DNA of 64,000 nucleotides from Strigamia acuminata (taxonomy: Eukaryota; Arthropoda; Chilopoda; Geophilomorpha; Linotaeniidae). Numbering within the stretch: the stretch's first letter is position 1; every line of letters begins with the position of its first letter. Positions 1 to 20,600 of the stretch are shown here, one piece after another. The position numbers and the translations under genes are program-made. Below the pieces are notes generated by a model that ran no database searches, was not told the origin of the DNA, and was given only the letters and a program-made list of their open reading frames with translations. The DNA is taken from positions 13,640,001-13,704,000 of the forward strand of contig OX442319.1 in assembly GCA_949358305.1 (NCBI GenBank). The letters run 5' to 3'.

Positions 1-66
1 CGTAGTTGGAACAATACGGGCGAAAACAGCATGATAACGGCGTAGTGTTTGGCCACGCTTTCTGCA

Positions 67-10261
<10,195 letters not shown>

Positions 10262-10532
10262 TAACTTATTATTATTATTTTATACTAAAAAAATTTAACA
10301 GATGTAGAATTATTATTTTTTTATATTGACGTGTCGAAGAAATACTAATGGAAATTTATATATGAATTATTTGGAGAATGAGAAGCGCCATTATTTGCTC
10401 ATATAGGAAAGGAAGTGAAAGATTAACCAGACGTTTATAATTTAATAGAAGAAAATTATTTTATTCGATTAAAGATAAAGTGTGACATACATATCTTTTG
10501 TCTAGTTTGCGTGGGACGGCATTCGGTCGACA

Positions 10533-10538
10533 AATAAA
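10533..10538 (+). promoter_or_regulatory. Probable MAGI polyadenylation signal
   Basis: AATAAA lies 272 bases after the MAGI stop and just before the 3' end of the convergent zinc-finger exon. The 10262-10587 gap holds only this 3' UTR. Confidence 0.5.
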
Positions 10539-10587
10539 ATACATTTTGTACATGAACATTTGTTTTGATTTATCGCCACTCGGCACT

Positions 10588-10914
10588 TTAAACGTGATGT
10601 TTTCTTACGTGGCGAGTAAGATTACACTTAAATGAGAACGTAGTATCACAGTTGGGACATTGAAATGGTTTTTCGCCGGTGTGGATCACTTGATGACGTT
10701 CCAAATCTTTCAACAAATCAAATCCCTTCTTGCAAGTACCGCAAAACCATTTTTGATTGTCTTCGTGAACATGCTGAATGTGATACTTCAAATTACTGCT
10801 GCTTTTCAATATTTTCCTGCAGTGAACGCAAGGAAACTCCAATCCACATTCCTTTTCGTGGGCTGTCAAGTTTCTTAAATAACAAATCGTTTTCCCGCAC
10901 TTTGCACACTTGTA
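10588..10914 (-). CDS. Four zinc-finger terminal exon, probably an alternative 3' end of the THAP/HMG gene
   Basis: A clean acceptor (TTTTTCAG) precedes TAC AAG TGT at 10914, and the frame then runs 108 codons to a stop. It encodes four C2H2-type fingers in tandem; the first ends in Cys (C2HC form). The linker HTGEKPFQC before the last finger is the classical one. The exon has no good start codon of its own. It begins in phase 0, and the HMG exon ending at 11116 also ends in phase 0, so that exon could splice directly to it, skipping 11051-10968. A separate gene with an undetected first exon is the other possibility. Role inferred: sequence-specific DNA binding in the nucleus. Confidence 0.75.
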   Translation of the reverse strand, partial: YKCAKCGKTICYLRNLTAHEKECGLEFPCVHCRKILKSSSNLKYHIQHVHEDNQKWFCGTCKKGFDLLKDLERHQVIHTGEKPFQCPNCDTTFSFKCNLTRHVRKHHV

Positions 10915-10967
10915 CTGAAAAAGAAAAAGGAAAATTTGTTTAAAATAAATTCCAAATGTAAAATTTT

Positions 10968-13900
10968 TTACGGTAATGCCTTTTTTTGACCACCAATGAG
11001 TTGCCTCTCTGCAGCAAATTCCGATCTACTTGTAGCCTGTTCTTTATATTCCTAAAAATATAGGCCTAAAAGTTATTTTAAAAAATATATAAAAAAATAA
11101 TTTTTTAAAACATACATCCTTTTCCTCGTTCGACAATTGGCTCCACTCCTGAGAAGCATTTCTACTGATTTGTGCAAAAGTTTCACTTCCATTATTGTTC
11201 TTCTGAAATATTGCGTAATGACATTTTAACCCTTGGAGGCACAAGGCTATACGGATTTATGGACAAGCTCTTTCTTGAATAGGAAATTTTTTTTTCCTAT
11301 CCATTATTTTTGCTGAAAATTTGTGATTTTGTTTGTCATACTGAACCTTAACTCGGGTGAAATTTTAAATCATTGGTCATTTATTTAATTAATTATGCTA
11401 AATGCAAATTTTCTGCCCCTTAAAACTCCAGGAAAACTATTATGCTGGCTTTGCTGCCTAAGAAAGAGCGCTTCAGTTAACCTTCCCATAGCCAAGCGTG
11501 GTTACAACACGTAGCTAGCTGTGGTCGGTCAAATCGGCCTTCTTTTAAAATGCTTCTGCGCATGCGCAGAATCTTATTTTTCCAGGTGCAATCGCATTTT
11601 TTCTGTTTTGAGCACATTAAAACATGTGCTGCGGCCAGGAAAAATGTGATTGCACCTGGAAAATTAAGATTGTGCACATGCGCAGAAGCATTTCAATATA
11701 CCGCCTAGTGCTAAAAAGTGGCAAAACAGTGTACGGCGCTCACGTAATAGTGTTTTATGTTGTAAATATTGTAATTATTATTGGTTTAACTTATTCCTAA
11801 TCGAAATAACATTAGAACTTTGTTATTATAAATTTAGAAAAAATATTTTTGGAGGAATTAAAGCTGGTCCCCTAAATTAATTTTCAGAAAAAAAAGAGTT
11901 AGTTATTTTACTACTTTTGTTATTTTTCTGACCCACCATGGCTATGGGAAGGTTAACAGCTTTTCGCAGTTACCAGTAGCGTTTAAACCAACCACTAGTT
12001 AGTAAAAAAAAATATTTTATCACTGTTCATAACTAGCACCCTCTATAAAATTAGTTGCGAACTTTCAAAAATCGAAACGGCGCTCTAAGTAATTGACCTG
12101 AAAATTGTCCATAAATCCGTAATGCCTTATACCAGAACGGCACATTTTAAAAAATTCTCTTACTAGCAGAAGTTCACTGAACAATGCGTTATATCCCGAA
12201 ACGTGGGGTTTTCTTAATTTCACTTCCTTGTCATCATTGTTCCATTTGACGAGTTTTGGGTTTTCATTCCCATCGGGGCTTGAAACAGCTTTCAGTTGTT
12301 GATGAATAATACCGAGATCCTCCGAATTATTCTCAAGCAACACTCGAAAGTCTTTGTCACCCGAATCATCCAATTTGCGGTCAATTCTCTTCCGCAACCT
12401 CGCATTGATTTGATTCAACAATTTCAACTCAATCTCCTTTATTCTTAACTCAACGAGCAAGTCCTCCCTCGATAGAAACCGACGATCGCTGTATTTCTTG
12501 TTTTGGCTTTCGCAAAGCGCTTTCTTGCGTTTATATTTTAGGAACAACCGACAGCTCTTGCACGTGACATCGGGCGAAAACATCATACATCGCTTGTATA
12601 GTCCTAATGATTGGCACGGTTTCCATGTCTCGGCTTTATCGATAATAGCTTCGACGTCTTCGTCGCTGATGACGGGAAGCTCGGGAAAAAATGGGTGTTT
12701 GTGTCCGAGTTCGTTGTTGTTGATTCGACAGGTTGGTTTTAAAGTGTCGCCGATGTAATGGAACGACAACTGAACGTTTGTCGCCTTTGAATCAGCCACG
12801 CGAATCATTTCTAGCGAATCTTCTGTACGACGTACGAACCAACACTGAGAAACGTTCCGCGAAATTTGCTCAAAGTTGCATTTTTTCACCTATTTGATAA
12901 TTTAAAAAAAGAAATTACGACTCACACTTTGCTATTACGAACAGGTCGGGGTTCGTAATGAAATGAGTCGATGAAACTTGATTTGGGGGTTTCGAACATG
13001 GTTTCCTGACAGTTTCCTGACACTTTCCTGACACTTTCCTGACAGTTTCCTAATTCTCAGACACCTAGCTCTTGCGGTTTTTGAGCTACCGTATATCCTC
13101 GCGTATAATGCGGCCTGTGTATAATGCGACCCCCCCCCCCATTTTAGGCGCCATTTTTGCTAATAAGTGGTGTATGTGCGTATAATGCGAATTAACATTT
13201 GTGTCCCACAACAGTGCAAAATGTGGTTAGAAAATTTTATTTATTTAAAAGGAAACTTTAAAATCAAAAAAATTTTCCTTCTTGCTTATTTTTCGATGAT
13301 GGATTGCTAGATTGTTGCATTATTTGCATTATTTGGATTGTCGCTTGTGTGTTGTAAACGGGATAAACGAAGTTATGTGCGTACGAATTACGCACGTAGT
13401 CCATATGTTACGTGTACGTCAATTTTTTTTTATTATGCGCGTATAGTGCGACCCCCTCAATTCGAGGTCCAAAATTCGCAATAAATATTTCGCACTATAC
13501 GCAAGGTTATACGGTAAGCCAATTTTAACGTCGTAACTTTTATTTCCTGTTGCATCTCCAGTTCTTTTTATTGAAATTTCGTTATAACGGTGTCCGCAAG
13601 AGCGAAGTTTAACCTACGTTATGAATATTTATAAATTATAATTTTTAAAAAAAATAGTTACTTTAACAGGTAAATTTTCTTGTGAATTTAATTCTTCATA
13701 CGTATCTAGACCAATCAAAATTGGTTGTTCCAATAACTTAATGATATGAGTGTCATTGCTGGCGGATGCAGGTACCAAACTCCACTGAGCTCCAAGTGTA
13801 CAGATGTTGAGCTGTTTAAAATTAAATTAAATAAAATAAAATTAAATTAAATTAAAAAAAATTAATTACTTTAATAGGTAAATTTGTTTGTAAATTTAAT

Positions 13901-14398
13901 TCTGAATTATCCAAAGTTGGTTCTTCCAATAACTCATTTACAACATGAGTGTCATCGCTAATGGTTGTAGTTACAAACTCGCTTGACTGTCTTAAATGGC
14001 GTTTAACTCCCCGAGTACGGATATTGAGCTATTTAAAATAAATAAATAAATTAATAATTAAATAATTAAATATCAAAAAATAAATAATAATAATAATGTT
14101 GATTTCTCAGTGTTGTGGCACTGACATTGCTTGCAGGAGCTGGTATTGGATCAGGGTTTAGAGTTGTTGGTCCTTTCCCGCCAACAAAATGCTTGGAACA
14201 AACGTATGTGCTCCTTCTGATGCTGTCAAGTCCAAATCCATCCTGGCGGCAGCAAGCGTCAATCCATTTCACTGCTCTGGCTCTTCCCAACACTGTTGTG
14301 GGCTTTGGGAATGAAATGAAACGAACCCCGCTCATTTCAGGACATTTCATTTGCCTGTCATTGCTCTTGCATGCGCCCCAAGAGCATTTTTTACTCAT
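10968..14398 (-). CDS. THAP-domain protein with coiled coil and HMG box (6 exons, 492 aa)
   Basis: Exons in gene order: 14398-14126, 14028-13870, 13811-13662, 12889-12164, 11202-11116, 11051-10968; total 1479 nt, all phases 0. Exon 1 is a THAP zinc-binding DNA domain: CSWGACKSND near the N-terminus, a Trp in VKWIDACC, then CSKHF completing the C2CH set. Exons 2 and 3 encode similar 50-53-residue segments (both start LNI.T.G and end NLP.K) and look like an exon duplication. Exon 4 has a Cys-rich stretch and a charged coiled coil (about aa 330-365). An HMG box spans exons 4-6 (SGYNALFSELL, then FAQISRNASQEW, then EEKDEYKEQA). An upstream in-frame ATG at 14431 exists; 14398 is preferred because THAP domains start a few residues before the first Cys. 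Probably a nuclear DNA-binding protein. THAP domains are also found in P-type transposases, but no transposase core is seen. Confidence 0.8.
11481..11952. mobile_element. piggyBac-like MITE with TTAA target duplication
   Basis: Ends are CCTTCCCATAGCCA and its inverse, flanked on both sides by TTAA (11477-11480 and 11953-11956). Inside is a second large inverted repeat (about 11548-11604 and 11636-11694) around TGCGCATGCGCAGA. It is 472 bp, noncoding, and lies in the intron that splits the HMG box. Confidence 0.85.
13087..13516. mobile_element. TA-flanked MITE in THAP/HMG intron 3
   Basis: Terminal inverted repeats start TACCGTATA and continue as TCGCGTATAATGCG on the left and the inverse of TTGCGTATAGTGCG on the right. 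It is noncoding, about 430 bp, with a run of C after the left end. Probably of mariner/pogo type (inference). Confidence 0.8.
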
Positions 14399-14694
14399 TT
14401 TTGAGACGTGAATACACAAAACAGCATACACGATCAGCGAGTTTACTAAAATTCCGCCATGTTTGTTTCCACAACCAATCAGAGTATCGAATTAAGGAGT
14501 TGCGAGTTTTCTGTTTTGGATCTTAGGGGTATTTTTAATGACGTCGTTAAAACCGACCAATAGGAGCGATTTATTAGATAGTTGGACGAAAGCACGTTGT
14601 GATTCTTATGTTGTTGTTGGTGCGGTGTTGGCGAAATTCGCGGCAAACGGGGAAAATAATTGAGAATTTTAGTTTTAGGAGGTTTATAAACGAC
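14399..14694. promoter_or_regulatory. Shared divergent promoter region, THAP/HMG gene and desulfurase-TtcA gene
   Basis: The two starts face away from each other across at most about 300 bp. No TATA box is evident at either start. A CCAAT box occurs in both orientations: ATTGG on the top strand near 14468-14490 (as CCAATCAGAG) and CCAATAGGAG near 14558. Confidence 0.45.
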
Positions 14695-17600
14695 ATGAGT
14701 ACGAATGACAACGGTGACAAACACGGCGATCGTAAATTTTACGACATTTCGTCGGTTTACGACGGGAAAACGAAGGAAAATAAGTTAAAAACGACGAGCG
14801 ATGTGTCAAAATTAATAAATTACGTCGATGAGAATGTAATTGGAAGGAATTACACGTTTGTGGGTCCGTTTGGGAGAAGAAAAGGTGAAAAAATTGTGTT
14901 TTTTGCGTTGGAAAATGGAAATTTGTTGATTTTTACCTGTTTTTTCATGTTTTTCAGTTGTTTATTGCGATTATACGGCTTCGGGAAGGTGAAATTTGGA
15001 TTTTTGAGCGTCGATTTAGGTTATAAAATTTTTTTTTGGTTAGGAGTTTGGAATTTATTGAGAATTATGTGCGGAATGAAGTGTTGCCGAGCTATGGAAA
15101 CACGCACACGACGACGACAGTTACGGCGCTGCAAACGACGCTGTTTCGGCATGAGGCGAGGGATATTGTTCGGAATGCGACGAATGCGAGTGAACATGAT
15201 TCGGTGGTGTTTACGGGAAGTGGATGCACGAGTGCTATTCATAAGTTGATTCATGTTTTGAAGTTGGAGAAACCTCCGGTAATTAATATGTTGAAAAAAT
15301 GACATTTGGACGGAAAAAATTCACATTTTTATGTTGCAAATTCAGTTTTTACGTTGCAAATTGAATTTTTACGTTAATTGCAAATTGAATTTTTACGTTG
15401 CAAAATGAATTTTTACGTTGCAAATTCAATTTTCACGTTGCAAATTCAATTTTCACGTTACAAATTTAATTTTTACGTTACAAATTGAAATATTACGTTA
15501 CAAATTGAATTTTTCCGTTACAAATTGAATTTTTCCGTTACAAATTGAATTTTTCCGTTACAAATTGAAATATTACGTTAAAAATTGAATTTTTCCGTTA
15601 CAAATTGAAATATTACGTTACAAATTGGATTTTTACGTTACAAATTGGATTTTTACGTTACAAATTGAAATATTACGTTACAAATTGAATTTTTCCGTTA
15701 CAAATTCAATTTTTCCGTACAAATTCAATTTTTACGGTACAAATTCAATTTTTTATCGAAATAATTGAAATTTCAACCCAAAAAGATTAAAACTTGACGA
15801 AAAAATTCAATATTCACCCATAAACTAAACATTTCAGATCGTCTTTGCAAGTTCCTTCGAACACCACTCAAACCTCCTGCCCTGGCGCGAGATTTCCACC
15901 CAGATAATTCGAATAAAAGAAACCACCAACGGCGTAGTGGACTTAAACGACTTAGAACAACAACTAAAAGTACATTTACAAACACCATATCTACTTAAAA
16001 TTTACTCACTTATCCATTTCAGAAACACCGGACGTCGGATCACCCGCTAATCGGCTGTTTCTCAGCCGCTTCCAACATAACGGGAACGTTACTGGACGAT
16101 GTACACATAACTATTTTACTCCACAAGTACAATGCGCTCGCCGTGTGGGATTATGCGACCGCGGCGCCGTACGTGACGGTCGACATGAATCCTGTGATTT
16201 CCGGGTAATGGTGTTTTTCCATGTTTTGGGTATATTTTTTAATTTTTTTTCTCTTTTTGAAGGTGTGATCAGGGTTTGGTTTATAAGGATGCAGTGGTGA
16301 TGTCACCGCATAAGTTTGTTGGAGGTGTTGGAACGCCCGGTATGTGTTAGAAAAAATTCAAATGTGATCTAAATAGTTTAATTTGTTAGAGTGAAGTTCA
16401 AACAGAGTTCAAAAAAATTTAATTTTTTGAGAAAAAGATCAAATATGGTCCAAAGAAATTCAAATTTGGTCCAAAAAGATCAAATATGGTCCAAAGAAAT
16501 TCAAATTTGGTCCAAAAAATTCAAATTTTGTCCAAAAAATTCAAATTTTGTCCAAAAAATTCAAATTTTGTCCAAAAAATTCAAATTTAGTCTAAAAAAA
16601 TTAGAATTTTGTCTAAAAAATTCAAATTTGTCCAAAAAATTCAAATTTCGTCCAAAAAATTCAAATTTAGTCTAAAAAAATTAGAATTTTGTCTAAAAAA
16701 TTCAAATTTTGTCTAAAAAATTCAAATTTTGTCCAAAAAATTCAAATTTGGTCCAAAAAATTCAAATTTCGTTCAAAAAATTCAAATTTAGTCCAAATAA
16801 ATTCAAATTTGGTCAAAAAAATTCAAATTTGGTTCAAAAAATTCAAATATGGTTCAAAAAATTCAAATACGACCAGAAAAAAGCAAATATTTTTAGAAAA
16901 TTCAAATACAGCAATAAAAAAAATTCAAATACTTGGAAAAAAATCAAAGGATGGTCTTTAGTTCAAAAAAATTCAATTTTTTTTTTTTATATAAAATTTC
17001 CAATATGGCCCAAAACATCAATTAGTGTGATGAAACCTGATGATCAATATGATCAATTCAAATTTCCTTGATAAATGAACCAAACCAAAACACAAAATCC
17101 AAACAATTCAATTGTTTAATTTTAATAAATTCAATTATTCAATTAAAACCAAAAAAAAATTCAATTTTCCATCCATCCAAAAATAAAAAATCTAAAATCA
17201 GTATAAATGATGATCAACATAAACCCCTGAGAATCTTAATTTTCAAAAACCCATTCTATTTCTAACAGTTTCTCTTCACATTTTCCTCCCAACAGGCATT
17301 TTAATAGCGAAGAAGAAACTATTCCGCAACCCGATTCCCTCGAACGGAGGCGGCGGCTCCGTATTTTTCGTGAGCCGCGAACGACACCGATACCTGAAGG
17401 AACCCGAAATGAGGGAGGAAGGCGGAACTCCGGACATTGTGGGCGCCGTTCGAGCGGGACTCGTGTTCCAGCTCAAGGAATCCATTTCGGCGCGAGAAAT
17501 CATGAAGAGGGAGAAGGAGATTTGCGATCTGACGTTCGCGGCGTGGCGTGACGCGCCCAATTTGATCGTGCTCGGGAGTGAGCGCGCCGAGCGTTTGGCC

Positions 17601-20600
17601 ATCTTTTCGTTCGTCGTTCGGCACGAGGCCACGGGGCGGTATTTGCATCATAATTTTGTGTGCGCGGTTCTCAACGATTTGTTTGGGATTCAGGCGCGGG
17701 GTGGATGCGCTTGTGCGGGCCCGTACGCGTTGGATCAGTTGGGGATTGACGAGGAGTTGAGTCGGAGATATGAGGACGCGCTGTTGGAGGATAGGTTGGT
17801 AGAGTTTGTTTAAGAGGATTGAATTATTCAGTTTTTGACTTGAAATTTGAATTTATCAAACTTAGAAATTCAATTTTTATCTGAAGAAATTCAAAATAGA
17901 ATCAAGAAAATTGATTTGTATTCAAAAGAATATTTTTAGAAATGAAAAATTCAAGTTTTATCTTATGGAATTCAAAAGAATTCAATTTTCATCAATGTAA
18001 TTCAAAGAAATTCTATTTTTATCTAATGAATTTGGAAAAAAAATAAATTTTTATTTAATAAAATTCTAAAAATTGAATTTTAATTCTAAGAAATTCAAAA
18101 ATTGAATTTTAATTCTAAGAAATTCTAAAAATTGAATTTTAATTCTAAGAAATTCAAAAATTGAATTTTAATTCTAAGAAATTCAAAAATTGAATTTTAA
18201 TTCTAAGAAATTCAGAAATCCAATTTTAATCCTAAGGAATTCAAATAATTTAATTTTTATCCAGAGAAATTCAGTAAATTCAATTTTGAATCAAAATAAT
18301 TCAAAAATTTAATTTTGAATCAAAATAATTCAAAAATTCAATTTTGAATCAAAATAATTCAAAAATTCAATTTTTAATCCTGAAAAATTCTAAAAATCCA
18401 ATTTTTATTCAATAAAATTCAGAAAAAACACAAAAAAATGTCCAATTTTAATCCAAAGAAATGTAAAAGATATTCTTACGACCAAAAACTTCCACTTTTA
18501 TTAGAATTCAAGTTTAATTCCATAGAACCATTCATTCAATCCTCTCCAACATAACTTATCTACCAATTTTATAAAATCATTTTTTCTTCAGCAAACTCGA
18601 TCGAACACACCTGCGCCGATACAAAGAATACTCGAACCACGAAGTCCTCAGACCCGGCTTTGTCCGCCTAAACATCCCGTTCTTCATGCCCCGATCACAA
18701 ATAGATTTCGTACTTAATTCCGTCAAAATGGCCGCCGAAAACGCCTGGAAATTATTACCGCAATACAACTTCAACTCCGAAACGGGGGAATGGCGCCACA
18801 AAAGCCACCAAGTAAATAATTAAATTAAATTAAATAATTATAATAATCATTACACGTTTTTGTAGGTTTTTAAAGAACGTCGGTGGCTCGGTGCCATCAG
18901 TTACGCGTCCGGCGAGATGACGTATTCACGAGCAAATACGGAGAATGATTGCGAACTTGTGGAGGTGAATTTTGTTTGATTTGATTTGATTTGATTATTT
19001 GGTTTGACTTTTTTTGTTCAGGATTGTTTAGCTGAAGCGAAGATCGTGTTTTCGAATGCGGGGAAAGCGTCGATTCGAGTGTTTATGGGCGACCAGCGGA
19101 CGATTTTTGGCGACGAGACGGCGGATTTGCGCTGGTTTCTGCTGCCGAGCGAAGCACATTCGTTGTTGAGCGGCGTCGATGTTGACACTGTGAGGCCACT
19201 GTTTACGCCTAAGATATATGGGTAGGTTTGGAAATAGATTAGTGTTTAGGGTTTGGGGAGATCTGTTGGAAAGAATTGGGGGTAGTTGAATATTGGTTCT
19301 GTGGGTGATTTTTTTTTCTCTAAAAGTGAATTTTTTACTCAAAAATTGAATTTTTTACTCAAAAATTGAATTTTTTACTCAAAAATTGAATTTTTTACTC
19401 AAAAATTGAATTTTTTACTCAAAAATTGAATTTTTTACTCAAAAATTGAATTTTTTACTCGAAAAGTGAATTTTTTACTCGAAAATTGAATTTTTTACTA
19501 AAAAATTGAATTTTTTACTAAAAAATTGAATTTTTTACTAAAAAATTGAATTCTTTACTCAAAAGTTGAAATATTTACTCAAAAATTGGATTCTTTACTC
19601 AAAAGTTGAATTTTTTTCTCAAAAATTGAATTTTTTTCTCAAAAATTGAATTTTTTTCTCAAAAATTGAATTTTTTTCTCAAAAATTGAATTTTTTCTCA
19701 AAAATTGAATTTTTTTCTCAAAAATTGAATTTTTTTCTCAAAAATTGAATTTTTTACCCCAAAAATTGAATTTTTTACCCCAAAAATTGAATTTTTTACT
19801 CAAAAATTGAATTTTGTTACCCCAAAAATTGAATTTTGTTACCCCAAAAATTGAATTTTTACCAAAACAGTTTCATTTTCTACACTAAAAATTCAGTTTT
19901 CTACCACGAAACCAATTTTTCTCAATCTTCCCCACAGCAAAACCAAATAATTCAAAAATTCCTATTTCCTCCAAAATTCCAGCCAAGACAACACTGAACC
20001 ACCACCGGCCGAAACCAGCCCTTCATCCAAACCAGTCCCACTTCAATGCACCCGTCGCCGAGCAACCACAACGCTGCCAAACGCCAAATGGTGTCCCCCA
20101 TCCAAAAACCTGATAAAACCGACCGTCAAAGCCCTCGAAGAATTCGACATGATCGAAAACGGCGACCGCATTCTCGTCTGTCTCTCGGGCGGCAAAGACT
20201 CGCTCTCGCTCCTGCACGTCTTACGCCAGCACCAGTTTACGGCCAAATCCAACGGCGTGTCCTTCGACTTGGGCGCCGTCACGGTCGATCCCGAATCGGA
20301 AGCCTACGACCCGAGCTCCCTCAAAACTTATTTGAGCGAACTGAGGGTTCCCTATTTTTACGAACAACAAGGTTAGTAGGTCACCCATTAGGGGCCCCAA
20401 ATGTGTTTATGCCCCAACTTATAAAATATGTATTTTTAGAAAATAAGGAAATTCGAGCGCGTTAAAAGTGCAATTGTTGTAACCGGTCGACCAAGGGGCC
20501 CCGAGGATTCGGGGGCCCATGGAGGCCTCTATGGTTTGGGGGCCCCTGCTTCAAAAAAGGTGTTTCTATGCAATTAAATTAATTGGAGCACATAAAAAGT

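Noticed and set aside
49-66. MAGI start upstream of 67
   Set aside because: The extra codons begin at a TTG just after a TAG; the first ATG in frame is at 67.
16391-17071. Lys/Phe/Asn/Ser-rich frames
   Set aside because: Minisatellite translation inside an intron of the desulfurase-TtcA gene.
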